From the NCBI GenBank assembly GCA_013002995.1, contig JABDLO010000098.1:1-37370 (forward strand): 37,370 bases of DNA, read 5' to 3'. Positions 25,261-32,846 of the stretch are shown in pieces. Both the position numbers and the translations under genes were made by a program. Every line of letters starts with the position of its first letter. Position 1 is the stretch's first letter. The stretch comes from Saprospiraceae bacterium. Its GTDB lineage: Bacteria; Bacteroidota; Bacteroidia; Chitinophagales; Saprospiraceae. Under the pieces are notes generated by a model, which made no database searches, was not told the DNA's origin, and worked only from the letters and a program-made list of their open reading frames with translations.

Positions 25261-26772
25261 ATGTCCAAAGTGAGATTAAGATTTGCTCCCAGTCCTACAG
25301 GGCCACTCCACATCGGTGGTGTCAGGACAGCTTTATACAATTACTTGTATGCCCGAAAGAGAGGAGGAACATTTGTGCTGAGAATTGAAGATACCGATCA
25401 GACCAGGTATATGGAAGGTGCTGAAGAGTACATCATTGAATCTCTGAAGTGGTGCGGCATCACCTTCGATGAAGGACCGGAACAAGGAGGCGACTATGGA
25501 CCTTATCGTCAGTCAGAACGGAAAGACCACTACCAGAAATATGCCATGGAGTTGTTGAACAGAGGACATGCCTATTATGCTTTTGATACTCCTGAAGAAT
25601 TGGATAAAATGCGGGCTGATCTTGCTGAAAAAGGCATCCATTCCGCTAAATATAATTATGAGACCCGCGGCAACATGCGCAACAGTCTCACCCTGGATTC
25701 AGAGGAAGTGAATAAGCTGATCGATGATGGAACACCCTATACCATCCGGCTTAAAATTCCCCAGGATGAATCCATTACCATCAAGGACGGTGTACGTGGA
25801 GAAGTGACCTTCCAGACCAATGAACTTGATGATAAGGTCATCCTGAAAGCTGACGGTATGCCGACATACCACCTGGCCAATATCGTTGATGACCACCTGA
25901 TGGAGATCAGCCATGTAATAAGAGGTGAAGAATGGTTGTCCAGTACATCGCATCACTTATTGATGTACCGTTTCCTGGAATGGAAAGCTCCGCTATATGC
26001 CCATCTTCCATTGATCCTAAAACCTTCCGGCAAAGGAAAATTAAGTAAAAGAGATGGTGCAAAATTCGGATTTCCGGTATTCCCGATATCCTGGGATTCT
26101 GACAATCCGGAAGATGCTTTCACCGGATTCCGTGAGGATGGATTTTTACCTGAAGCATTGATGAATTTCTTGGCATTCCTGGGATGGAACCCGGGCACAG
26201 AGCAGGAAATGTTCTCGATGGATGAGCTGGTAGAAGCATTCAGTGTGGAGAAGATTGTTAAATCAGGAGCAAGATTTGACTTTGATAAGATCAAGTGGTT
26301 CAATCAGCAATACATCATTGCAACTGATGATGATACACTTGTTGATCAGATTATGGATGAAGTGCGAGAAAGAGGATATCGTGATGATCGTGATTTCTTA
26401 AAAGCATTCGTAGGGATGATGAAGGAGAGGGTGGAAAAGACATCGGAATTTATTCCCAATGCCACTTACTTCTTTGAGCGTCCTGTCAGCTATGATGAGA
26501 AGACCGTCAGGAAAAAATTCAAGGAGGATAATGTACCACATTTCAAAGCCATTTCTGAAATCATAAGCCAGAATAATTCCGGGCTGGCAGATAAGGTCAA
26601 GGGATACATTAAAGACAATGGATTGGGCTTCGGACAGATCCTTCCTGTACTACGGGTGGCGATCACCGGATCCATGCAGGGACCTGATCTATTTGAGATG
26701 ATGGAATTGTTAGGATCAGAGGAATCCTCAGAGCGCTTAAATATTTTTCTTGAAAGCGTTAATCAAGGTTGA
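25261..26772 (+). CDS. gltX: Glutamate--tRNA ligase
   Basis: Class I synthetase charging tRNA-Glu, 503 aa, normal length. The ATP-binding HIGH motif is HIGG at 17-20 within PTGPLHIGGVRTALYN, and the KMSKS equivalent is KLSKRDGA near residue 262. The tRNA-binding and anticodon domains follow, with GWNPGTEQEMFSMDEL a typical family segment. Whether it also charges tRNA-Gln cannot be told here. ATG start at 25261. It is followed after 43 bp by dnaX on the same strand and may be co-transcribed. Confidence 0.97.
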   Translation: MSKVRLRFAPSPTGPLHIGGVRTALYNYLYARKRGGTFVLRIEDTDQTRYMEGAEEYIIESLKWCGITFDEGPEQGGDYGPYRQSERKDHYQKYAMELLNRGHAYYAFDTPEELDKMRADLAEKGIHSAKYNYETRGNMRNSLTLDSEEVNKLIDDGTPYTIRLKIPQDESITIKDGVRGEVTFQTNELDDKVILKADGMPTYHLANIVDDHLMEISHVIRGEEWLSSTSHHLLMYRFLEWKAPLYAHLPLILKPSGKGKLSKRDGAKFGFPVFPISWDSDNPEDAFTGFREDGFLPEALMNFLAFLGWNPGTEQEMFSMDELVEAFSVEKIVKSGARFDFDKIKWFNQQYIIATDDDTLVDQIMDEVRERGYRDDRDFLKAFVGMMKERVEKTSEFIPNATYFFERPVSYDEKTVRKKFKEDNVPHFKAISEIISQNNSGLADKVKGYIKDNGLGFGQILPVLRVAITGSMQGPDLFEMMELLGSEESSERLNIFLESVNQG

Positions 26773-26815
26773 GTAGTTTTTATAGCCTGACTTAATTCGT
26801 ACATTTACCGTCCTG

Positions 26816-28570
26816 ATGAGCAAATTTATTGTATCCGCCAGAAAGTATCGTCCAGTCACCTTCGATCAGCTCGTGGGCCAGGATCATATTGCCCGGACTT
26901 TGAAGAATGCCCTTCAGACGGACCAATTGGCACATGCCTTTCTTTTCTGTGGACCACGAGGTGTAGGAAAGACTACATCAGCCAGAATTCTGGCCAAGGT
27001 CATTAACTGTGAAAACCCACAAAACAACCGTACAGAACCATGTAATAATTGTGGATCCTGTAAAGCTTTCAACGATAATGCATCTTTCAACATCATTGAA
27101 TTGGATGCAGCATCTAATAACAGTGTGGAACATATCCGTACCCTTATTGAACAAGTGCGGTTTCAACCACAGCATGGATCCTACAAGGTTTTCATTATTG
27201 ACGAGGTTCACATGTTATCTTCCCAGGCATTTAATGCTTTCCTGAAGACATTGGAGGAGCCACCACCGTATGCCATTTTCATCCTGGCAACAACCGAGAA
27301 GCACAAGATCATACCGACCATTCTTTCCAGGTGTCAGATTTTTGACTTTAAACGAATCCAGGTAGCTGAGATCGTATCACAATTGGAGATCATCAACAAA
27401 GCTGAAGGAAGAACAGCTGATGTAGAGGCGTTGCACCTAATCGGACAGAAGGCAGATGGAGCGATGAGGGATGCACTTTCTATTTACGATAAGATAGCGA
27501 GTGCCAGCAGTGACCATATCGCTTATAGCGATGTCGTCGAGAATCTTAATATCCTGGATTACGATTATTATTTTAAGTTGGCTGATGGTTTGTTAAGGAG
27601 TGACCTGGCTTCAACACTATTGCTATTAAATGAAATCGTCAGAAAAGGTTTCGAGCCAGAGCAGGTGGTAGTGGGACTGGCAGAACATCTGCGGAATCTT
27701 TTGGTGTTGAAAGATCCAAGAACAGTGGATCTGCTTGAGGCCAGCGAAGGCCTAAAGAAAAGATACCTTGATCAATCCATGTTGGCTTCAAGGTCCTTTG
27801 TCTTATCAGCATTAGCCTTGTTGAATGAATGCGATGTGACCATGGTGCGATCTACACACAAGCGATTGCACCTGGAAATAACCCTTGGCAAAATCGCCCA
27901 CATCAACAACTTAATTTCTGAAGAAGTCATATCAGAAAAAAAAACTGAATTTGAATCGGTCACCAAGGGATCAAGTAATCCTCAGGAGGTAATCGACCTC
28001 GATAATAAGGCAGAACACACAACAGAGCAGAGGCAGCCACCTTTGCCGGAAACGGCTCCTAAAGCTGAAGAAGAACAAACAGAAACAGAACCTGTAGTTG
28101 ATCCACAGGTCATCAATACACCCAGTTTCAGTAATTTCAATTCTCTGATCTCAAAAATTAAAACAAAAGAAGCTGAAAAGGCTGAAGCCAGAAAAAATCT
28201 AAGCATTGAGGCCATTGAGGACATTTGGAATGAATATACTGAGAACAATCAGTCCAAGAGTGTCCAGACAGCCCTCAAAGTAGCCATTAAGGAATTGGAT
28301 CGAACCATACTCAGGGTTTATACTCCTTCAGGGTTACTTCGTGACATGATCATTCAGGAAACGCCCTTACTTGAACGTATTCGTAATGAGCTTGGTGTAG
28401 ATAATCTTTCACTTGATGTAAGGATGGACCTTGAAAGATTTCCCGGTTATGAGGAACCTCAGGTTAAAAAAGTTCTGACCAATAAGGAAAAATATGAGAT
28501 CATGGTCGAGAAGAATCCTAAACTGGCAGAATTGAAGCGTAAATTCGATCTTAAGGTCGACAAGGAATAA
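26816..28570 (+). CDS. dnaX: DNA polymerase III subunits gamma and tau
   Basis: Clamp-loader ATPase, 584 aa as tau. Domain I holds Walker A GPRGVGKT (46-53), four zinc cysteines (C65, C76, C79, C82), the DExx box IIDEVHML (128-134) and the sensor segment ILSRC (169-173). Domain III ends about residue 365 with RLHLEITLGKIAHI. A Glu- and Pro-rich linker (about 374-440) and a tau-specific C-terminal part (about 460-584) follow. A run of nine A at codons 374-377 lies precisely at the end of domain III, and a -1 shift there stops at once; a 377 aa gamma form is predicted (see separate entry). ATG start at 26816. dnaX probably shares a transcript with gltX. Confidence 0.96.
   Translation: MSKFIVSARKYRPVTFDQLVGQDHIARTLKNALQTDQLAHAFLFCGPRGVGKTTSARILAKVINCENPQNNRTEPCNNCGSCKAFNDNASFNIIELDAASNNSVEHIRTLIEQVRFQPQHGSYKVFIIDEVHMLSSQAFNAFLKTLEEPPPYAIFILATTEKHKIIPTILSRCQIFDFKRIQVAEIVSQLEIINKAEGRTADVEALHLIGQKADGAMRDALSIYDKIASASSDHIAYSDVVENLNILDYDYYFKLADGLLRSDLASTLLLLNEIVRKGFEPEQVVVGLAEHLRNLLVLKDPRTVDLLEASEGLKKRYLDQSMLASRSFVLSALALLNECDVTMVRSTHKRLHLEITLGKIAHINNLISEEVISEKKTEFESVTKGSSNPQEVIDLDNKAEHTTEQRQPPLPETAPKAEEEQTETEPVVDPQVINTPSFSNFNSLISKIKTKEAEKAEARKNLSIEAIEDIWNEYTENNQSKSVQTALKVAIKELDRTILRVYTPSGLLRDMIIQETPLLERIRNELGVDNLSLDVRMDLERFPGYEEPQVKKVLTNKEKYEIMVEKNPKLAELKRKFDLKVDKE
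27935..27948 (+). promoter_or_regulatory. Predicted frameshift/slippage site in dnaX
   Basis: G followed by nine A (27936-27944) then CTGA. In frame it reads GAA AAA AAA ACT; after a -1 shift, or with one extra A in the mRNA, it reads GAA AAA AAA AAC TGA, ending translation at 27946-27948. The product would be the first 376 residues plus Asn. E. coli makes gamma by ribosomal frameshifting at an A-rich site, and Thermus by slippage at a run of nine A, which this resembles. Position and immediate stop are seen; use in vivo is inference. Confidence 0.6.
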
Positions 28571-28738
28571 GAGTTCATATCTCCTATAATTTTTTATTTA
28601 TCTTGGGCTTCAGGCGACAGAACGTCGTATGAAATACATTTGGGAATTAAGAATCGTTAGAGAAATATTAATTTTCGATGCTTGAAGCAACTTATTTTAG
28701 CATTAATGATTCAGTAAATTGAAACCAACAAGATTTCT

Positions 28739-29425
28739 ATGAAAGATCAATCATTATGGTATCTGGAAAATATTGATGTCAACGGGATCTTCTGTCCTAA
28801 GAAAATGGGTGATCAACATGAATCCCTCAATCACCGGACATTTGAAAAAGGAGAATACATCTATTTGCCGGATCAAAGTTCAGATAGGATCTATTTCCTT
28901 ACTTCAGGTAGAGTGAAAATCGGAACCTATGGAGAATCAGGTAAAGAGATCACCAAAGCCATCCTCGAAGCAGGGCAGGTATTCGGAGAATTATCTATGA
29001 TCGGAGAGGATAAGAGAAGAGATTTTGCATATGCCATGGAAACTTCAGAAGCTTGTGTCCTGACCACTGATGAGATGAAAGGCTTGATGAGGGACCACAA
29101 TGGACTGAGTATGTTTTTCATGAAGATCATGGGATCACGTGTTCTGGAGATGGAAAATCGCCTTGAATCACTCGTCTTTAAAGATTCAAGAAGCCGGATT
29201 GTTGAATACCTGGTCAATCTCGTTAATACCCGGGGACAAAGAGTCGGTTACGAATGGGTCGTAAGAAAATTCATTACCCACCAGGAGATTGCCAATCTTA
29301 CGGCTACCTCCCGACAGACTGTTACCACTGTATTGAATGAATTAAGAAGTGATAACATCCTTACTTTTAATAGGAAGCGTCTACTGGTGAGGGATCTGGA
29401 TAAGTTGAAGGAGCAGATTGTTTAG
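28739..29425 (+). CDS. Crp/Fnr family transcription regulator
   Basis: 228 aa. N-terminal cyclic-nucleotide-binding-type barrel (about 30-145) with GEYIYLPDQSSDRIYFLTSG and the conserved GQVFGELSMIGEDKRR turn, a dimerisation helix (NGLSMFFMKIMGSRVLEMEN), and a C-terminal winged helix with ITHQEIANLTATSRQTVTTV as the recognition region. Only two cysteines are present (near residue 19 and in SEACVL), so it cannot hold an Fnr-type 4Fe-4S cluster. The ligand is unknown; the phosphate-binding RxA of true Crp is not evident. A gap of 168 bp precedes it, so it likely has its own promoter. It could act on the dyad at 16292-16307. Confidence 0.9.
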   Translation: MKDQSLWYLENIDVNGIFCPKKMGDQHESLNHRTFEKGEYIYLPDQSSDRIYFLTSGRVKIGTYGESGKEITKAILEAGQVFGELSMIGEDKRRDFAYAMETSEACVLTTDEMKGLMRDHNGLSMFFMKIMGSRVLEMENRLESLVFKDSRSRIVEYLVNLVNTRGQRVGYEWVVRKFITHQEIANLTATSRQTVTTVLNELRSDNILTFNRKRLLVRDLDKLKEQIV

Positions 29426-29934
29426 TTAGTAAACAGTTAACAATCGCAGTTGACAGCCAACAATCGATTTAGATTATGATGACTGTTAGTGTTTAGTGAA
29501 ATCATAAAATTTCCATTTCCAACAGCAGCTATTGTTTAGAAAATAACGTCGCGGCTTGGAGATTTTCAGCACAAAGAAATTGGATAAAATTTACACCCTG
29601 AATTAGCGAAGAGAAGATGATTACATTTTCCTGATAGGAGGAAAATATCCCGAAGCAGTTATTTTCTTCTCCTGGCTTTCTTATTAAGAAATGATTCCAA
29701 TTAATATTCTTGGCTGCCTTTGGAAAAGCATCCCATCCGTGAGACGGTTCATCAGCTATAACTGATTCATGATTACTTTTTCCAAGAAAAAAGTGACAAC
29801 CCATTTTATTGATTAAAATATTTCAATGCTAGAATATCAACCTCCTTCTTAAAATTGAATAGAAAAGAATACTTCTCAACATCCACACATTTTCTCATCT
29901 TGTGCGTTCAATCAATGGCAGATAATCAATCAGA
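29426..29934. other. Gap of 509 bp with one doubtful small gene
   Basis: Between the regulator and the permease gene. 29430-29467 is a degenerate simple repeat with AACAGTTAACAATCG and AGTTGACAGCCAACAATCG side by side. The only reading frame of note is 29529-29804 on the minus strand, listed separately. No terminator with a clear stem and T tract was found after the regulator. Confidence 0.6.
29529..29804 (-). CDS. Possible small protein, 91 aa, doubtful
   Basis: The frame runs from an ATG at 29804 to a TAG and its codon choice resembles neighbouring genes (mixed third positions, normal Trp, Gly and Pro use). The protein has no signal peptide, four cysteines and a hydrophobic middle (VIIFSSLIQGVNFIQFL). 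A perfect AAGGAGG lies about 40 bases upstream on the same strand, too far to serve this ATG. I recognise no family. It may be a real small gene, a remnant, or chance. Confidence 0.35.
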   Translation of the reverse strand: MGCHFFLGKSNHESVIADEPSHGWDAFPKAAKNINWNHFLIRKPGEENNCFGIFSSYQENVIIFSSLIQGVNFIQFLCAENLQAATLFSKQ

Positions 29935-31023
29935 TTGAAAAAACTGGACATCTATATCATTAAGAAGTTTCTCGGGACTTTCTTTTTCACAGTCATGTTG
30001 TGTACGATCATCGCGATCTCAATAGATTTCTTTGAGAAGATTGACAGGTTCCTGGATTCCAATGCCAGTGCATGGGAGATCTTTACGGGTTACATCCTCA
30101 ATTTTATCCCATGGATCAATGGATTGTTATGGCCATTGTTCACATTTATTGCTGTTATCTTTTTTACTTCAAGGATGGCCAAGAATTCTGAGATCATTGC
30201 CATTCTGAGTTCAGGTGTGAGTTATAGGAGGTTTTTAGTTCCTTATTTTATTGGAGGATCAATAGTAGCTGGCTTCTTATACATCGGTAATCACTACGTC
30301 ATCCCCAATAGTAATAAATTAAAAAATGAATTTGAAACGGTAGTCTTCAAGAAGCGTAACATCAAGACGCTTGATAACAACATTCATTTTTTCATCAGCC
30401 CCAATGAAAAGATCTATGGCCGCCGTTACAATCGGACAGATAGCATTGTAGAGACTTTTAGGTTAGAAACATTCGATGAATCAGGAGCACTTAAACGCAT
30501 ACTGAAAGCTGATCGATTGCTATTTAATTCTGACTCCAGCACCTGGACAATGAAGAATTATGAATATCGATTCATCAATGGTATGGATGAAGAGTTAAGC
30601 ATCCACAAAGGAGAAGAGAAAGACACCATCATCGATATTTATCCTAAGGATTTTATGCGTTACACCCATCAGAGTGAAATGCTTTCTACTCCGGCATTGA
30701 AGGCTTTTATAGAAGAAGAGCAGGATCGTGGAATCGATGCCGCCTCCAGTTATCTCGTAGAGTTACATCGCAGGACAGCATATCCTTTTACACTGATCAT
30801 TCTCACCATCCTTGGAGCATCCATTGCCAGCAGGAAGGTCAGGGGAGGAATGGGATACCATTTAGCACTTGGAGCCATCCTGGGAGCTTTACTGGAGATA
30901 CTCAGTAAATTTTCAATGACTTTCTCCAGTAACATGGGGATGTCGCCATTATTGGGTGTGTGGTTCCCCAATATCATTTTCATTTTTGTAATGTGGTATA
31001 TGATCGGGAAGGCACAGAAGTAG
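29935..31023 (+). CDS. LptF/LptG family permease (YjgP/YjgQ)
   Basis: 362 aa inner-membrane protein of the lipopolysaccharide export ABC transporter, which works with LptB and LptC to lift LPS out of the membrane. Three N-terminal helices (about 10-32, 45-75, 95-118) are followed by a periplasmic jellyroll-like region (about 125-265) and three C-terminal helices (about 275-360). The N terminus MKKLDIYIIKKFLGTFFFTV is typical. The start codon is TTG at 29935; no ATG exists near it and the family N terminus fits exactly, so TTG is credible. LptF and LptG cannot be told apart here, and the partner is not in the window. Confidence 0.9.
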   Translation: MKKLDIYIIKKFLGTFFFTVMLCTIIAISIDFFEKIDRFLDSNASAWEIFTGYILNFIPWINGLLWPLFTFIAVIFFTSRMAKNSEIIAILSSGVSYRRFLVPYFIGGSIVAGFLYIGNHYVIPNSNKLKNEFETVVFKKRNIKTLDNNIHFFISPNEKIYGRRYNRTDSIVETFRLETFDESGALKRILKADRLLFNSDSSTWTMKNYEYRFINGMDEELSIHKGEEKDTIIDIYPKDFMRYTHQSEMLSTPALKAFIEEEQDRGIDAASSYLVELHRRTAYPFTLIILTILGASIASRKVRGGMGYHLALGAILGALLEILSKFSMTFSSNMGMSPLLGVWFPNIIFIFVMWYMIGKAQK

Positions 31024-31060
31024 AATTTAAGACCTCGAGACGGGGAGACTTCGAGAATTG

Positions 31061-31104
31061 GATAGAACGCTGATTGTGCAGATCTGGCGGATTTACGCGG
31101 ATAC
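31061..31104 (+). repeat. GCGGAT module, uninterrupted copy 1
   Basis: AGAACGCTGATTGTGC joined directly to AGATCTGGCGGATTTACG and CGGAT. It shows the module without the TIR element that splits it at 31398 and 32586, and so serves as an empty site. Confidence 0.7.
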
Positions 31105-31109
31105 AACCC

Positions 31110-31132
31110 GGGAGAGGTCAGGAGACCTTCCC
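31110..31132 (+). repeat. AGGTC hairpin family, copy 2 (GGGA type)
   Basis: Outer arm GGGA/TCCC, bulged G, inner stem AGGTC/GACCT, loop AGGA. Identical to the copy at 36639-36661. Confidence 0.8.
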
Positions 31133-31153
31133 TTGAGTATGTAATTACTTCAT

Positions 31154-31175
31154 GCAAAGGTCTCCGACCTCTTGC
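31154..31175 (-). repeat. AGGTC hairpin family, copy 3 (GCAA type)
   Basis: Minus-strand copy with outer arm GCAA/TTGC, inner stem AGGTC/GACCT and a three-base loop GGA. It faces copy 2 with 21 bases between. Confidence 0.8.
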
Positions 31176-31380
31176 GACTTATAGGTTTCATGATTTTTAC
31201 CACTAAGGGAAACTAAGATTTCACTGAGGGCACTTAGACCTTGCTTTAAACTGTGTAATTGTTGAATTGTGTAACTGTGTATAATGAATCAGATAGACTT
31301 CCCTTGAATAAAAATTAAGAACTTCCGTGCACTCCTTTGTACTTATAAGCAAAAGTGAAAAATGTACGTGGTGAAATAAG

Positions 31381-31649
31381 ATAGAACGCAGACTGTGCCC
31401 TCTCTATAGCCATGGGTAATACTTTATCCCTGAAGAATAATATGGCTAAATTAAAACATTCTTGTTTTATCAAATTTTGTAATGGCGGAAGAGGGTGAAG
31501 GATGTGGCGGATTTACACGGATTTTTCATTCTTCCCATCTCCATTATTCTTACCACTAAGGATACACTAAGGGCATTAAGCTCTCGTAGTATATTGTGCA
31601 ATTGTTGAAGACCCAATTTAAGCAAAGGTCTCCCGACCTCTTGTGACTT
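31381..31649 (+). repeat. Composite direct repeat, copy A (about 270 bp)
   Basis: Order: left half of the GCGGAT module, TIR element (31398-31495), right half of the module, an ACCACTAAGG module, a TGCAATTGTTGAAG stretch, and an AGGTC hairpin (31622-31644, minus orientation). Copy B at 32569-32840 has the same order and near-identical sequence, apart from a divergent linker of ~35 bp and small indels. The two copies flank the barrel-protein gene in the same direction. Confidence 0.85.
31398..31495. mobile_element. 98-bp MITE-like element with inverted ends, copy A
   Basis: Ends CCCTCT...GCCAT on the left and ATGGC...AGAGGG on the right are imperfect inverted repeats of about 14-16 bp. Inside, TAGCCAT pairs with ATGGCTA, and AAAACA with TGTTTT. 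No coding capacity. It splits a GCGGAT module whose unsplit form exists at 31061 and 32367. A 2-bp TG on both sides may be a target duplication. Confidence 0.6.
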
Positions 31650-31671
31650 CAGACTAAATGCATTCTCCAAT

Positions 31672-32226
31672 CTAAAACCTCTTCCCCACCCCCAGTGCAA
31701 TCGACCAGGTGTGGTATCCTCCATCAAATCGGGAATCATAAAATACAGTAGGAGAAATGTCCCAGTGATGGCCAAATTCAATTTCGTATTCTATTCCAGT
31801 CCGGAATAAGGGAAAACCTTCTTCCTTTTCTATTTCATAACCCGGCCCTATCTGTAAAACCAACCCTTTGTATGGCTTAATCAGTAAGTCAAAGGTAAAG
31901 ACCAATGGTGTGATTCTTTCCAATTCGTCCCCTTCACCGTTGTCTCTTAATATGATGAAAGTCTCAATTTCTACATCATTGTGTAATCCCAATCCTATTC
32001 CAGGAGTAAACCAATATTCAATGTCCAATCCCCATGAAGGAATAAAAAAATTCTGATTGGCATGTTTTTCCGGGATAAGCGTATGACCGATCAGAAGAGC
32101 AATCCTCCAGGAAGGATGATCATCTACGCCATGATTAATATGAGCATCTTCTTGCTGGTGCTGACCTTGTAATGTTCCTGTCAGGAGGCCCATCAAAAAT
32201 ATTAAGAGGCTTATTCTACCGACCAT
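31672..32226 (-). CDS. Small outer-membrane beta-barrel-like protein, 184 aa
   Basis: A signal peptide (MVGRISLLIFLMGLLTGTLQG then QH) is followed by about 160 residues of alternating short strands with aromatic and glycine residues (PSWGLDIEYWFTPGIGLGLH, FDLLIKPYKGLVLQIGPGYE, WDISPTVFYDSRFDGGY) and a C-terminal Phe, as expected for an eight-strand outer-membrane barrel. A His-rich stretch near the mature N terminus (HQQEDAHINHG and later EKH) could bind metal. I do not recognise a named family. The gene is boxed in by two direct copies of a composite repeat, and a 7-bp dyad (32278-32299) lies about 50 bp before its ATG. Confidence 0.7.
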   Translation of the reverse strand: MVGRISLLIFLMGLLTGTLQGQHQQEDAHINHGVDDHPSWRIALLIGHTLIPEKHANQNFFIPSWGLDIEYWFTPGIGLGLHNDVEIETFIILRDNGEGDELERITPLVFTFDLLIKPYKGLVLQIGPGYEIEKEEGFPLFRTGIEYEIEFGHHWDISPTVFYDSRFDGGYHTWSIALGVGKRF

Positions 32227-32277
32227 TTTTAAATTTTTGGTGAAATAAGTTTTTTCTCCTCTTTCTGTTTATAATTT

Positions 32278-32299
32278 AAATCACTTTCAATGGTGATTT
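32278..32299. promoter_or_regulatory. Dyad upstream of the barrel-protein gene
   Basis: AAATCAC and GTGATTT separated by eight bases form a perfect 7-bp dyad, 52 bp before the ATG at 32226. It could be an operator or a leader hairpin. Confidence 0.35.
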
Positions 32300-32366
32300 A
32301 GGGTTGATAATGAAATAATTTTCTTTAAAGATTTATGTTACCCACAGCACAAACAAGGTTATAAAA

Positions 32367-32412
32367 GATAAAACGATGATTGTGCGGATCGGACGGATTC
32401 ACACAGATTATT
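32367..32412 (+). repeat. GCGGAT module, uninterrupted copy 2
   Basis: ACGATGATTGTGC runs directly into GGATCGGACGGATTCACA. Like 31061-31104 it lacks the TIR element and shows the pre-insertion arrangement. Confidence 0.7.
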
Positions 32413-32568
32413 CTATAAACTTACCTCTATTATTTTTACCACTAAGGGAAACTAAGGATGCACTAAGGGCATTAAGACTTTACTTCCAATTGTATAATAG
32501 TAAATTACATCTGAGTTCGTGAAGTAACAAAATCTCTGTGTCCTGAAGTGCCTCCGTGGTGAAACAGA

Positions 32569-32840
32569 ATAGAACGCAGACTGTGCCCTCTATAGCCATG
32601 GGTAATACTATATCTCTTAAGAATAATATGGCTAAATTAAAACATTCTTGTTTTATCAAATTTTGTAATGGCGGAAGAGGGTGAAGGATGTGGCGGATTC
32701 ACGCGGATTTTTTATCTGACTGATTCCATGATTTTTACCACGAAGAAAAACTAAGGATACACTAAGGGCATTAAGCTCTCGTAGAATATTGTGCAATTGT
32801 TGAAGATCCAATTTAAGCAAAGGTCTCCTGACCTCTTGCG
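32569..32840 (+). repeat. Composite direct repeat, copy B (about 270 bp)
   Basis: Same module order as copy A (31381-31649), about 1.19 kb away in the same direction. The hairpin at its end (32817-32839, minus orientation) lies just after the HMG-CoA reductase stop codon on the transcribed strand. Confidence 0.85.
32586..32681. mobile_element. 96-bp MITE-like element with inverted ends, copy B
   Basis: Differs from copy A by a 2-base gap (CT) and three substitutions by eye. Left end CCCTCTATAGCCAT and right end, read inward on the other strand, CCCTCTTCCGCCAT, agree at 11 of 14 positions. The insertion point inside the GCGGAT module is the same as in copy A, so both probably come from duplication of one inserted module. 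Confidence 0.6.
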
Positions 32841-32846
32841 AATTTT

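Larger units (their letters stand above)
31024..31671. other. Repeat-filled gap, 648 bp
   Basis: Space between the convergent permease and barrel-protein genes. In order it holds a GCGGATTTACGCGGAT-type module (31061-31104), two AGGTC hairpins in opposite orientation (31110-31132, 31154-31175), an ACCACTAAGG module (31196-31240), and the first copy of a composite repeat (31381-31649). No gene is supported; reading frames through the repeat are rejected below. Confidence 0.8.
32227..32846. other. Repeat-filled gap, 620 bp
   Basis: Between HMG-CoA reductase and the barrel-protein gene. It holds the dyad 32278-32299, an uninterrupted GCGGAT module (32367-32412), an ACCACTAAGG module (32436-32477), a GTGCCTCCGTGGTGAAA piece (about 32549-32565), and composite repeat copy B (32569-32840). 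No gene supported. Confidence 0.8.

Noticed and set aside
30750-31157. Minus-strand reading frame of 135 codons
   Set aside because: It lies antisense to the 3' part of the LptF/G-like gene, whose membrane helices are clear, and then enters the repeat region. No family features.
31470-31781. Minus-strand reading frame of 103 codons, and a similar one at 32656-32850
   Set aside because: They share a peptide because both lie in the composite repeat, which is made of hairpins and inverted ends. The first also runs into the true barrel-protein gene in another frame. Repeat origin explains the similarity.
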